Shown here piece by piece: positions 26,669-35,178 of a stretch of DNA of 64,000 nucleotides. Numbering within the stretch: the first letter of the stretch is position 1; every line of letters begins with the position of its first letter. The notes under the pieces were generated by a model, which was not told the origin of the DNA, made no database searches, and worked only from the letters and a program-made list of their open reading frames with translations. The position numbers were made by a program, and so were the translations under genes. This DNA is from Gilvibacter sp. (lineage in GTDB: Bacteria; Bacteroidota; Bacteroidia; Flavobacteriales; Flavobacteriaceae): positions 43,155-107,154 of the forward strand of contig NZ_JABSPU010000003.1 of assembly GCF_013214815.1 (NCBI RefSeq), in the 5' to 3' direction.

Positions 26669-27541
26669 TTACTTTCTCAAATAAGTTTCAAAGACGAATT
26701 CATAAGCATGCTTCTCATCTTTGGGGTGTTTTTCTGAGTTCACCAATTTCCAGATGCGCTCATCAATCTCTGGAAAAAAGGTGTCTGCTTCAAAAGCTCC
26801 GTGTACTCGGGTCAATTCTATTTTATCTGCATGCGGAATTGCTTGTTTGTAGATCTCTCCACCACCAATAATGAATGGATTAGCGTCATGTGCAGATACC
26901 TCAAGGGCTTGTTCCACAGAATTAACAATAATACAGTTGGAATTTTTGTATTCAGGGTTTCTGGTGATCACTACATGTATGCGATTAGGCAGTAGTTTCG
27001 GAAAGGACTCAAAGGTCTTTCTTCCCATAATTATGTGATGTCCTGTAGTGAGGGTTTTAAATCGTTTAAAATCCACCGGAAGATGCCAAACCAAATCGTT
27101 GTCCTTGCCCAATTCATTGTTGGCTCCGGCTGCGGCGATCATGGTCACGGTATTGCTGCGATTTCCTTTGTCCGGACTCGGTGCACCCGTGTCAATAGAA
27201 GCTGCTAATTCAGCGAGTTTAGCCTCCTGTTTTGCCTTTAGATTTTCCAATTGTTTAGATTCCCATTCTTTATCCATGAATTTACTGGTAATGAATACGG
27301 TTGCAGCATGGTAAAGCAGTAAACAGAACCAGGCCAATATCACCCAAACAAACCAATCCGTCATGAATTCTTCTCCATATCCCAATCCCTTGTTGAGGAT
27401 CACCATCAGTAAAGAACCAATAAGAAAGACCACAAAATGGGCGAACAAGCGCTTCTTTTGACGAATCCTTTTGGAGGCATATTCAAACTGCGCTATTTGG
27501 TCTTGATCTAACTGCGGTTTTTTACTGGATTTTGAAAACAT
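26669..27541 (-). CDS. 2TM domain-dihydrofolate reductase fusion
   Basis: 290 residues, about 130 longer than an ordinary DHFR. Residues 1-95 are a 2TM domain: basic N-terminus then two helices (about 33-52 and 63-85). A charged linker (95-128) leads to a complete DHFR (131-290) with MIAAAGANNELGKDNDLVWHLP, HHIIMGRKTFESFP and FIIGGGEIY. The active-site Asp/Glu position is present as Asp in PVDFKRFK. It would reduce dihydrofolate with NADPH, but tethered to the inner membrane. The start at 27541 is the only one that includes the 2TM domain; the DHFR part has no separate obvious start. Confidence 0.88.
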   Translation of the reverse strand: MFSKSSKKPQLDQDQIAQFEYASKRIRQKKRLFAHFVVFLIGSLLMVILNKGLGYGEEFMTDWFVWVILAWFCLLLYHAATVFITSKFMDKEWESKQLENLKAKQEAKLAELAASIDTGAPSPDKGNRSNTVTMIAAAGANNELGKDNDLVWHLPVDFKRFKTLTTGHHIIMGRKTFESFPKLLPNRIHVVITRNPEYKNSNCIIVNSVEQALEVSAHDANPFIIGGGEIYKQAIPHADKIELTRVHGAFEADTFFPEIDERIWKLVNSEKHPKDEKHAYEFVFETYLRK

Positions 27542-27591
27542 TCTCGCTACATTTATAAGATCAAAGTTACCAAAAATACGCCGGTTCTGTC

Positions 27592-28674
27592 ATGATAGAT
27601 TTTGAGAATCAATTTCCGCCTTTAAAAGAATTCACTTACCTAAATACTGCCTCGTCGGGACTTATTCCAAAGCGCGTCATTGAGTGGCGAAGTCAGCATG
27701 ATCAAGACTTTTTGAGTCAGGGAAGCATTTTTAGAGATGATCATAAAATCCTCATTGAAGATATCAGAGGAAAGGTGAGTAACTACTTTGGAGCGTCTAT
27801 GGATGACATTGCTTTGATTCCCAATTTTACTTTTGGATTTAATACGTTGTTAGACGGATTTGACCCTAAGATGCGTTTCTTAATGCTGCGTGGGGATTAC
27901 CCTTCTTTGAATTGGCCCGTTGAACGCCGAGAATTTCCACACCGCTATGTTGCTATTGATGCGAATTTGGAGCAGAATATTCAAGAGGCTTTTGAGGCGG
28001 AAGCTCCAGATGTTTTTGCCTTCTCCTTGATTCAATACATCAGCGGTATTCGTTTGAGTTTTGATTTCCTTTCTGATTTAAAGCGCGCCTATCCCAACAC
28101 CTTGTTTGTAGCCGATTGCACTCAGTTTTTAGGTACAGAAGCTTTCGATTTTCAAAATTCTCCTTTGGATGTTGTGATTGGGAGTTGTTATAAGTGGATG
28201 CTTTCGGGTTACGGCAATGGCTTGCTATTTGTCAAGGATGTGGCCAAGGAAAAACTATATCCCAAGGTCATAGGCTTTAACTCCACGGAGTACAAGAGTT
28301 TTGAGCGAGAAGACGCTCCTTTTAATCGACTTTTTGAACCTGGGCATCACGATACCTTGAACCACGGCAGTGTGGCTAAAGCCATTGAATTTGTTCAAGA
28401 ATTGGGGACTGATAATTGCTTCAATGCCTTGCAAGCAATCAAGGCGAATGCGATGGAAGCCTTTTTAGAGCGCGGTTTAATTGACCAACATCTGGGCGAT
28501 CGTGAAATGCATTCGTCGATCTTTAATTTGAAATTGAATGCTGATGATTACTATCGGTTAAGAGATGCAGGTGTGCTCACCTCTTTACGAGGAGATGGTG
28601 TTCGTGTAAGTTTTCATTTTTACAACTCCACCCAAGATTTGGACAGCTTGTTGCAACTCATTGCCAAAGCTTAG
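27592..28674 (+). CDS. Aminotransferase class V family protein
   Basis: 360 residues, PLP enzyme of fold type I. Motifs: YLNTASSGLIP at the N-terminus, ADCTQFLG (Asp175, PLP ring contact), and GSCYKWMLSGYGNGLLF with Lys201 as Schiff-base lysine. It resembles kynureninase- or cysteine-desulfurase-like proteins but lacks the active-site Cys loop I would expect of a desulfurase, so the reaction is unknown. It is a monocistronic plus-strand gene; its last four bases overlap the 3' end of the convergent DUF427 gene. Confidence 0.85.
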   Translation: MIDFENQFPPLKEFTYLNTASSGLIPKRVIEWRSQHDQDFLSQGSIFRDDHKILIEDIRGKVSNYFGASMDDIALIPNFTFGFNTLLDGFDPKMRFLMLRGDYPSLNWPVERREFPHRYVAIDANLEQNIQEAFEAEAPDVFAFSLIQYISGIRLSFDFLSDLKRAYPNTLFVADCTQFLGTEAFDFQNSPLDVVIGSCYKWMLSGYGNGLLFVKDVAKEKLYPKVIGFNSTEYKSFEREDAPFNRLFEPGHHDTLNHGSVAKAIEFVQELGTDNCFNALQAIKANAMEAFLERGLIDQHLGDREMHSSIFNLKLNADDYYRLRDAGVLTSLRGDGVRVSFHFYNSTQDLDSLLQLIAKA

Positions 28675-28952
28675 TCAATAACGCTTACCCCTTTCCAAAA
28701 AGCAACGTGATCTTTGATCTCAGAAGCCGCGTCTTTTGGATTCGGATAATACCAGGCGGCATCTGGATTCTCTGCTCCATTTACACTTAAGCTGTAATAG
28801 CTGGCTTCTCCCTTCCAAGGGCACGTAGTATGTGTTTGACTGTCTTTGAAAAACTCACTTTTGATTGCGCTAGGTGGGAAGTAGTGATTTCCCTCAACTA
28901 CAACTGTATTATCGCTTTCTGCGATGATTTGATCATTCCAAATGGCTTTCAT
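28671..28952 (-). CDS. DUF427 family protein
   Basis: 93 residues, the usual size of a single-domain DUF427 protein. The family pattern is visible: AIWNDQIIAESD, VVVEGNHYFPPSAI, THTTCPWKGEASYYSL, AAWYYPNP and DHVAFWKGV. It is a small cytoplasmic beta-rich protein of unknown function. It follows the TonB-C-like gene by two bases, so it is the end of a three-gene unit 29847-28671. Confidence 0.92.
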   Translation of the reverse strand: MKAIWNDQIIAESDNTVVVEGNHYFPPSAIKSEFFKDSQTHTTCPWKGEASYYSLSVNGAENPDAAWYYPNPKDAASEIKDHVAFWKGVSVID

Positions 28953-28954
28953 AA

Positions 28955-29404
28955 CTAGCTGTTCTTTTTCTTATCATCAGGGTCTGCTGCGAGGGCAAAG
29001 ATTACAGGAAGTGCATAGGTTACGTTAACAGCCTCTCCATCGGTATATCCAGGCTCCATTTTTGGTAGCGCATTAATTACGCGTTCCAGCTCTTGGTTCA
29101 CCTGTAAATAGTCTCCGCGAATCAGTACATTTTCAATTGTGCCTTCTGAGCTGATCTCAAATTGAGCAGCCAGGCGGTGTTGTCCTGCTGGTAAACCCAA
29201 ATTACCAATAAGCTCCATGTCAAAATTCTTATTGATGAACTTTGAAATGCTCTCACTAAGACATTTTCTCTGTTTGTCATTGTCTCCTTTGCAATCGGGA
29301 TAAATAGGAACTAGTTCAACTCCCGCAAAAGGAACGGTTTTGGCCTCTTGCGCCAAAGTCAAGCCACTACAGGCTATGACCAATAAGATCAACATATGAC
29401 GCAT
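28955..29404 (-). CDS. Secreted TonB C-terminal-domain-like protein
   Basis: 149 residues. Signal peptide (about 1-18, ending LTLAQ). The mature part has VPIYPDCKGDNDKQRKCLSE, a conserved two-Cys segment of flavobacterial TonB-like proteins, then a TonB-C-like beta-alpha-beta domain (FEISSEGTIENVLIRGDY, ALPKMEPGYTDGEAVNV). Unlike classical TonB it lacks the membrane anchor and Pro-rich spanner, so it is soluble in the periplasm. It overlaps its paralogue upstream by one base. Function unknown; a partner role with TonB-dependent receptors is inference. Confidence 0.8.
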   Translation of the reverse strand: MRHMLILLVIACSGLTLAQEAKTVPFAGVELVPIYPDCKGDNDKQRKCLSESISKFINKNFDMELIGNLGLPAGQHRLAAQFEISSEGTIENVLIRGDYLQVNQELERVINALPKMEPGYTDGEAVNVTYALPVIFALAADPDDKKKNS

Positions 29405-29847
29405 TACTTCCCGGTTTTAAAAGTGAAAGGCACTTTATAGGTTATTGCCTTTGGTTTGCCGGCCAACATACCGGGCTTCATTTGTGGAATTTGAAGGATG
29501 TTTCTACGAGCTTCTGCTTGTAGTGCCTCGCTTCCACCGCTGGTAGAAATGATCTCTACTTTTCCTTCGGTGTTGATTTGAAAGTCGACAATCACACGAC
29601 CTTGATCATTGTTTTTGTAGGCTTCTGGTGGGTATTTAAAGTTTTTGGCGATATGCTTGGAGAGCATGGTTGTGAAGCATTTGTTCATCGCGGCAGGATC
29701 TCCGGAAGTATCTTCGCAGCCCGGCCAAACCGGTGGAAGCTCTCTCATGGTCACTTTATTCTTATCTACAGTTCCCCATTCTTCTTGGGCAAATGAAACA
29801 CTAAAGGTGAGGACCAAAGCAAAGGTCAGTAGCAGTTTTTTAGTCAT
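29404..29847 (-). CDS. Secreted TonB C-terminal-domain protein
   Basis: 147 residues. Signal peptide 1-20 (ending SVSFAQ), a two-Cys segment (VWPGCEDTSGDPAAMNKCF), HIAKNFKYPPEAY, and a TonB C-terminal domain with GRVIVDFQINTEGKVEII and QMKPGMLAGKPKAI. No transmembrane anchor or Pro-rich linker is present. The downstream paralogue overlaps it by one base, pointing to duplication within one operon that also includes the DUF427 gene. Role probably in envelope contacts; not proven. Confidence 0.85.
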   Translation of the reverse strand: MTKKLLLTFALVLTFSVSFAQEEWGTVDKNKVTMRELPPVWPGCEDTSGDPAAMNKCFTTMLSKHIAKNFKYPPEAYKNNDQGRVIVDFQINTEGKVEIISTSGGSEALQAEARRNILQIPQMKPGMLAGKPKAITYKVPFTFKTGK

Positions 29848-29914
29848 AGGTAAGTTGTTTTTGCCGATCTGCCTGGCAGCCGGTATCTGTTTAACGCTCA
29901 GTTGGGGTCAAAAA

Positions 29915-30739
29915 TTATACCGCAACCGCGCCTTTGATGTGCGGGTGTGGGTTATAATCAACTAAGGTAAAGTCTTCAAACTGAAAGTCAAAAATATTTT
30001 TGACCTCAGGATTGATCACCATTTTGGGGAGAGGTCTAATGTCTCTGGAAAGTTGCAGCTCCAATTGTTCAAAGTGATTGCTGTAAATATGGGCATCACC
30101 AAAAGTGTGGATAAAGTCTCCAGCTTCGTATCCGCATACTTGGGCCACCATCATAGTTAATAGGGCGTAAGACGCTATATTAAAAGGTACTCCCAGAAAG
30201 ATATCTGCAGAGCGTTGATATAACTGACAAGACAGCTTGCCATCTGCAACATAAAATTGAAAGAATGCGTGACAAGGTGGTAAGGCCGCTTTTCCATTAG
30301 CCACATTTTCTGAGAAGCTCACAGAGGTGTCCGGCATCACGCTCGGATTCCATGCGCTGACCAACATTCTGCGACTGTCTGGATTGGTCTTTAAGCCTTC
30401 TATCACGGCCGTGATCTGATCGATGCCGTCAGAGTTCCAGTTTCTCCATTGGTGTCCGTAAACGGGTCCTAGGTCTCCGTTCTCATCGGCCCATTCGTTC
30501 CAAATACGCACGCCATTCTCTTTGAGGTAGTCAATATTGGTATCGCCTTTTAAAAACCAAAGCAGCTCGTAAATGATGGATTTCAAATGAAGCTTTTTGG
30601 TAGTCACCATTGGGAATCCTTCACTGAGATCAAATCGCATTTGGTAACCAAAAACACTTTTTGTTCCGGTTCCCGTTCTGTCTGTTTTGGTTACACCTTC
30701 TTGCATTACGTGGCGCACCAGGTCGTGATATTGCTTCAT
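29915..30739 (-). CDS. thyA: Thymidylate synthase
   Basis: 274 residues, classic ThyA. Motifs: [40 protein letters not shown] with catalytic Cys156, and [12 protein letters not shown]. The C-terminus ends in AVAV rather than the usual APVAV, a conserved functional tail. It methylates dUMP using methylene-tetrahydrofolate, producing dihydrofolate that the DHFR encoded nearby (26669-27541) regenerates. It is a separate minus-strand gene with an 82-base gap to the nucleoside transporter. Confidence 0.96.
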   Translation of the reverse strand: MKQYHDLVRHVMQEGVTKTDRTGTGTKSVFGYQMRFDLSEGFPMVTTKKLHLKSIIYELLWFLKGDTNIDYLKENGVRIWNEWADENGDLGPVYGHQWRNWNSDGIDQITAVIEGLKTNPDSRRMLVSAWNPSVMPDTSVSFSENVANGKAALPPCHAFFQFYVADGKLSCQLYQRSADIFLGVPFNIASYALLTMMVAQVCGYEAGDFIHTFGDAHIYSNHFEQLELQLSRDIRPLPKMVINPEVKNIFDFQFEDFTLVDYNPHPHIKGAVAV

Positions 30740-30821
30740 AAAATTCGGGCTAAAACTGGCTCTAAAATAGCAAAAAAGGGAGCAAATTGCACCGCGCTTT
30801 TTGGTGGATTTCCAATAGTTA

Positions 30822-32531
30822 TTAACCGATCAGCATTCCGGCGATAGTAGCCGTAAGTAAGGCGGCAACAGTACCTCCTATAAGCGCTTTGATTCCAAAG
30901 GCTGCTAGGGTTTTGCGTTGGGAAGGAGCCAATACTCCGATTCCCCCTATTTGGATTCCAATAGAGGCGAAGTTGGCAAATCCACAAAGGGCGTAAGTGG
31001 CAATTACAATGGAGCGGTAGTTAGACAAAGCTCCTGAATTCTTAAGCTCACTTAAAGAAGCGTAAGCAAAGAACTCGTTCAGAATGGTCTTTTCGCCTAA
31101 AAGTTGTCCAACGGCAACCATATCCTCCGCAGGAACGCCAATGATCCAAGCGACAGGCGCAAAGACATTACCTAAAAGGAACTGCATCGACAGACCGTCG
31201 TAACGACCGTCCGTGGCAGCAACTATAGTATCGTTAAGACCAGTTGGTGCTCCAATCATATCCATAGTGATCCAATTGAAAACAGCCATAACGGCAGTAA
31301 AGACCAAAAGCATGGCACCCACATTTACCGCGAGTTTAAGCCCTTCCGTAGTCCCTCGGCTAATAGCATCCAAAAGGTTACTGCCAATTTTATCTTTAGA
31401 GATGTCTAACCTGCGGTTAACTTCTTCCGTCTCAGGATACAGCATTTTTGCAATGATGATCGCCGCAGGGGCAGACATAATGGAAGCCGTCAATAAGTGC
31501 TTGGCAAAAATGGCTTTTTCGGCATCACTTTCTCCACCTAAAAATGCGATATAAGCGGCAAGTACGCCACCAGCTATAGTGGTCATACCCCCAACCATCA
31601 AACAGAGCATTTCAGACTTCGTCATTTTGTCCAAGTAAGGTTTCACCACTAAAGGTGCCTCGGTCTGTCCAATAAAGATATTCGCTGCTGCGGCAAGACT
31701 TTCTGCACCAGATAGGCGCATGGTTTTGCTCATTACCCAAGCAAATCCTTTTACCAAGCGTTGCAGAACGCCTAAATAATAAAGTAGAGAGGTAAATGCC
31801 GAAAAGAACACAATGGTAGGTAATACCTTGAAGGAGAAGATATATCCAAAGGTTTCTGTATCGCTTACCAAGCCTCCAAATAGAAATTCAGCTCCGGCTT
31901 CACTAAAGTTTAGGAACTGAACCACTTTGGCAGAAAGCCAGTCAAAGGCATCGGCAACGGCGTCTACTTTTAAGACCAATACGGCAAAGATCAACTGCAG
32001 ACTGAGTCCGCTGAAAACCAAACGCCAATTGATCTTGCGCCGATTGCTGGAAATCAAATAACAAACGCTCAATAAAAAGAACATTCCCAAAGCACCACGC
32101 CAAAGGCTGTTTAAGCTTAGGCCTACGCCTTGGTCCGTGTCTAGGGCTAAAGATTCGGTCTTTTCTTGGATTATTTCCTGAGTGAAACTGTAGCGCACTC
32201 CATTTTCTGTGAAGTTGAAAACGGAGTCGTTCAGGGTTTCAATGCGATACCTTCTAATGGTGTCGAATGGCTGTTCGTAAAAGAACACGAGTAGATCGTT
32301 TTGTCGAGTATAGTCCCCACTAGCCACTAAAGTGTCTTTAGCCAAGAGACTGTAGTGAAATCTATTGCCCGATAAAACAAGGCTGTCTAATTCTTTGTCT
32401 ATTGAAAATAAAGACTCACCAGTAGTTTTTTCAATGGCATCAAATTGCCAGGTTCCTTCTTCTGACTGTTGAGCAACAGTTTGAGTTATAGCCGCTAGGC
32501 CAATCAGCAACAGGAAAAGTTTTTTCAACAT
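30822..32531 (-). CDS. CNT-family nucleoside transporter with secreted N-terminal domain
   Basis: 569 residues versus about 400 for typical NupC. Residues 1-20 are a signal peptide (ending TQTVAQ), and 21-130 form a beta-rich domain resembling a lipocalin-like module. The CNT transporter follows (about 140-569), with [16 protein letters not shown], the [22 protein letters not shown] motif and the [17 protein letters not shown] motif. Nucleosides are moved into the cell with Na+ or H+. The extra domain is periplasmic. It is preceded by the bifunctional nuclease gene three bases upstream, so the two are in one unit. Confidence 0.88.
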   Translation of the reverse strand: MLKKLFLLLIGLAAITQTVAQQSEEGTWQFDAIEKTTGESLFSIDKELDSLVLSGNRFHYSLLAKDTLVASGDYTRQNDLLVFFYEQPFDTIRRYRIETLNDSVFNFTENGVRYSFTQEIIQEKTESLALDTDQGVGLSLNSLWRGALGMFFLLSVCYLISSNRRKINWRLVFSGLSLQLIFAVLVLKVDAVADAFDWLSAKVVQFLNFSEAGAEFLFGGLVSDTETFGYIFSFKVLPTIVFFSAFTSLLYYLGVLQRLVKGFAWVMSKTMRLSGAESLAAAANIFIGQTEAPLVVKPYLDKMTKSEMLCLMVGGMTTIAGGVLAAYIAFLGGESDAEKAIFAKHLLTASIMSAPAAIIIAKMLYPETEEVNRRLDISKDKIGSNLLDAISRGTTEGLKLAVNVGAMLLVFTAVMAVFNWITMDMIGAPTGLNDTIVAATDGRYDGLSMQFLLGNVFAPVAWIIGVPAEDMVAVGQLLGEKTILNEFFAYASLSELKNSGALSNYRSIVIATYALCGFANFASIGIQIGGIGVLAPSQRKTLAAFGIKALIGGTVAALLTATIAGMLIG

Positions 32532-32534
32532 TAG

Positions 32535-33146
32535 TTAGGAACGTTTGGAGATCTCGTCGCGAATGCGGGCCGCTTTTTCGTAGTCTTCATTGCCTACGGC
32601 TTGGTCCAACATTTCATTGAGCTCTTTTAGAGTGTAGCCCGTGTAGTCTTCGCTTTGAGCGCTTGAGGGCTCATCGGCGATCAGCTGTTCAACTAAAGAA
32701 GGTCCTTCTTCAGTTTCTTCTTCTTGGGAAGTTCCCTTGAGGAAGATTCCAGCTTTATCAAGGATGTTCTTGTAAGTAAAAATAGGCGCTTTGAATCGCA
32801 GCGCCAGGGCAATGGCATCACTGGTTCTCGCATCGATGATCTCTTCAATCTTATCGCGCTCACAAATAATGCTCGAATAAAATACACCATCCACCAATTT
32901 ATGAATGATCACCTGCTTGACTTGAATGTCAAAACGGTCGGCGAAATTCTTAAAGAGGTCGTGGGTGAGTGGTCTAGGTGGTTTGATTTCCTTTTCCAAA
33001 GCAATCGCAATGGACTGAGCTTCAAAGGCTCCGATCACAATCGGAAGCTTACGCTGTCCGTCCACTTCACTCAGGATGAGTGCATAAGCACCATTCTGTG
33101 TTTGACTGTATGAAATTCCTTTGATATTTAAACGGACCAGACTCAT
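32535..33146 (-). CDS. Bifunctional nuclease family protein with UVR domain
   Basis: 203 residues. The N-terminal BFN domain (about 1-140) has LNIKGISYSQTQNGAYALIL, LPIVIGAFEAQSIAIALE and TSDAIALALRFKAPIF. The C-terminal UVR motif (about 165-203) has LKELNEMLDQAVGNEDYEKAARIRDEI. The BFN family is known from plants and bacteria as a non-specific DNase/RNase; UVR motifs mediate contacts in UvrB/UvrC and Clp regulators. It is cytoplasmic. Nuclease and nucleoside transporter in one unit suggests nucleotide salvage. Confidence 0.9.
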   Translation of the reverse strand: MSLVRLNIKGISYSQTQNGAYALILSEVDGQRKLPIVIGAFEAQSIAIALEKEIKPPRPLTHDLFKNFADRFDIQVKQVIIHKLVDGVFYSSIICERDKIEEIIDARTSDAIALALRFKAPIFTYKNILDKAGIFLKGTSQEEETEEGPSLVEQLIADEPSSAQSEDYTGYTLKELNEMLDQAVGNEDYEKAARIRDEISKRS

Positions 33147-33166
33147 GAAATAGAAGAATAAAGAAA

Positions 33167-33204
33167 GGCTGTTAAAAACAGGACTTTTCCCATGTTTAAC
33201 AGCC
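33167..33204 (-). terminator. Terminator of the ETF genes
   Basis: Ten-base perfect inverted repeat GGCTGTTAAA/TTTAACAGCC with an 18-base loop, 29 bases past the etfA stop on the minus strand. The following tract is T-rich but not uninterrupted, so strength is uncertain. Confidence 0.55.
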
Positions 33205-33232
33205 CTTTATTCGGGTGCCAATTTAGCAAAAA

Positions 33233-34198
33233 TTACGCGTTATTGGCTTTAAATTGCTTTAATTTTTCGGTCAATCGTGGAACCACATCAAAGGCGTCTC
33301 CAACGATCCCGTAATCCGCCGCTTTAAAGAAAGGAGCTTCTGGATCTGTGTTGATCACTACCTTTACTTTAGAGGAGTTGATTCCAGCCAAATGCTGAAT
33401 AGCTCCAGAGATTCCGATAGCGATATACAGATTAGACGCTACTGGTTTTCCAGTTTGACCAACGTGTTCGCTATGCGGTCTCCAACCCATATCACTTACG
33501 GGCTTAGAACAAGCTGTTGCAGCCCCAAGGGTGTCTGCTAGGTCTTCAATAAGATTCCAGTTTTCAGGTCCTTTCAAACCACGTCCACCAGAAACTACTA
33601 CTTCTGCATCGGCGATCGTTACCTTATCTGTTGCTTTGTCAACAGAAGTCACTTCTACGCCATTATCTCCTGCAAGCTCCACACCAAAGGCTGAAGCAGC
33701 TGCAGCTGCACTGTTCTCGTGCAATCCGTAGGCATTTTTAGCCAAACCGATCACGGTAACATCGGTCTTTAGCTCGTTAATAGCAAAGGCCTTGTTGGTG
33801 TATACTGTAGATTTGACTTTCATTGGGCTGGTGCTTTCTGGAAGGGCAACAACGTTAGGAGCATAAGCAGCTCCGAGTTCCACGGCCAAAAGCGGCGCCA
33901 AATATTTACTGTTTGCGCTGGAAGAAACCACAACGGTCTTCGCACCAGCGGCTTTTGCTGCTTGCGCTAGGGCCGCAGCGTAGTTCTTTGCATTGAAGGT
34001 CTCCAAAGTAGCATCGTTGATCTCCATCACTTGGTCTGCTCCGTAGTTGCCTAGATCGGCAGCGTTTCCACCATTAATACTAACGGCAGTTACTTCTCCG
34101 CCCATGGCGTTTGCAACACCTTTGGCGTAAGAAGTCAATTCAAGGGCGACTTTCTTAAAGGCTCCTCCTTCTGATTCGGTATAAACTAATACTGACAT
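33233..34198 (-). CDS. etfA: Electron transfer flavoprotein alpha subunit
   Basis: 321 residues. The N-terminal adenine-nucleotide-like domain is followed by the FAD domain with VVSGGRGLKGPENWNLIEDLA, GWRPHSEHVGQTGKPV and IAIGISGAIQHLAGINSS, the family signature near the C-terminus. With the beta subunit it accepts electrons from acyl-CoA and other dehydrogenases and passes them to the quinone pool via ETF-quinone oxidoreductase. It is 21 bases downstream of etfB, so the two form one operon. Confidence 0.95.
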   Translation of the reverse strand: MSVLVYTESEGGAFKKVALELTSYAKGVANAMGGEVTAVSINGGNAADLGNYGADQVMEINDATLETFNAKNYAAALAQAAKAAGAKTVVVSSSANSKYLAPLLAVELGAAYAPNVVALPESTSPMKVKSTVYTNKAFAINELKTDVTVIGLAKNAYGLHENSAAAAASAFGVELAGDNGVEVTSVDKATDKVTIADAEVVVSGGRGLKGPENWNLIEDLADTLGAATACSKPVSDMGWRPHSEHVGQTGKPVASNLYIAIGISGAIQHLAGINSSKVKVVINTDPEAPFFKAADYGIVGDAFDVVPRLTEKLKQFKANNA

Positions 34199-34219
34199 AA
34201 TTCTTCTTTTTACCGGTGA

Positions 34220-34966
34220 TTAAATCACCTTGGCTTCATTGTGTAACAATTCGATTAACTGATCCAAGTTTTCAGGATCTACCATGGTCACGGCTCCTTT
34301 AGGTGCTGGCTTTTCAAAAGCAGCGGTCGCAGCATGAGCTTCTGCAGCATCCGCAGCAACTACATGTAAAGGTTTCTTTCTAGCCATCATGATCCCACGC
34401 ATGTTTGGAATGCGAAGGTCACTTTCTTCCACTAATCCTTTTTGACCACCAATAACCAAAGGAAGGCTGGTCTTTACAGATTCCTTTCCTCCGTCAATCT
34501 CACGAACTGCAGTAGCGTCGCTACCGTCTACTTCAAGATTGATACAGGTGTTAACAAAGTTTGCGCCCAACATGGCTGCCATCATTCCCGGTACCATTCC
34601 GCCGTTGTAATCAATACTTTCACGACCTGCAATAATAAGGTCATAACCCCCGTCTTGTGCAACTTTGGTTAATTGCTTGGCCACAAAGTATCCATCAGTA
34701 GCTGGGGCATCCACACGGATGGCTTCATCAGCTCCAATGGCTAGGGCCTTGCGTAAGGTTGGTTCTGCACTGGCGTCTCCAACGTTGGCAACGTGCACAG
34801 TAGCACCTTGCTTCTCTTTGAACCACATGGCGCGGGTCAGACCAAATTCGTCATTAGGGTTGATCACAAATTGAACACCGTTGGTGTCAAATTGCGTATC
34901 GTTATCGGTAAAGTTAATTTTGGATGTAGTGTCTGGAACGTGACTAATACACACTAAAATCTTCAT
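34220..34966 (-). CDS. etfB: Electron transfer flavoprotein beta subunit
   Basis: 248 residues. The N-terminal KILVCISHVPDTTSKINF and the AMP-binding ETF beta signature VEESDLRIPNMRGIMMARKKP (about residues 180-200) identify it. It forms the ETF heterodimer with the downstream gene product. A -7-like TAACTTTG lies about 35 bases upstream of the start codon on the minus strand. The gene is divergent from the pyruvate dehydrogenase E1 beta gene. Confidence 0.95.
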   Translation of the reverse strand: MKILVCISHVPDTTSKINFTDNDTQFDTNGVQFVINPNDEFGLTRAMWFKEKQGATVHVANVGDASAEPTLRKALAIGADEAIRVDAPATDGYFVAKQLTKVAQDGGYDLIIAGRESIDYNGGMVPGMMAAMLGANFVNTCINLEVDGSDATAVREIDGGKESVKTSLPLVIGGQKGLVEESDLRIPNMRGIMMARKKPLHVVAADAAEAHAATAAFEKPAPKGAVTMVDPENLDQLIELLHNEAKVI

Positions 34967-35001
34967 AGTTCAGACTTTTTTTAAGCTGTTTTTACTGTCG
35001 T

Positions 35002-35009
35002 CAAAGTTA
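35002..35009 (-). promoter_or_regulatory. -7 element for etfBA
   Basis: On the minus strand TAACTTTG fits TAnnTTTG; no clear -33 TTTG is seen at the right distance, so confidence is low. Confidence 0.4.
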
Positions 35010-35107
35010 CCACTATAATTTCGAATATTTACTATGCACGCATAATAAATTTTCAAAAAAAATGCACTTATTTCCATTTTCTTGTGGTGGTGGAGACGAA
35101 TAAATAG

Positions 35108-35115
35108 TATTTTTG
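35108..35115 (+). promoter_or_regulatory. -7 element for the PDH E1 beta gene
   Basis: TATTTTTG fits TAnnTTTG, with TTG at 35082-35084 as a possible -33 element (23-base spacer, longer than usual). It lies 63 bases before the start codon. Confidence 0.4.
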
Positions 35116-35178
35116 TTTTTCTCAAAAAATGAAGGAGATGTTCGATCTGAGATCGACTTGAAATCCAAAGCGATAAAT

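Noticed and set aside
29578..29965. Plus-strand ORFs across the TonB-C and thyA genes
   Set aside because: They are frame shadows of well-supported minus-strand genes and cross a gene boundary.
30736..30987. Extra minus-strand ORF between thyA and the nucleoside transporter
   Set aside because: It overlaps the end of the transporter gene in a different frame and lacks any family resemblance.
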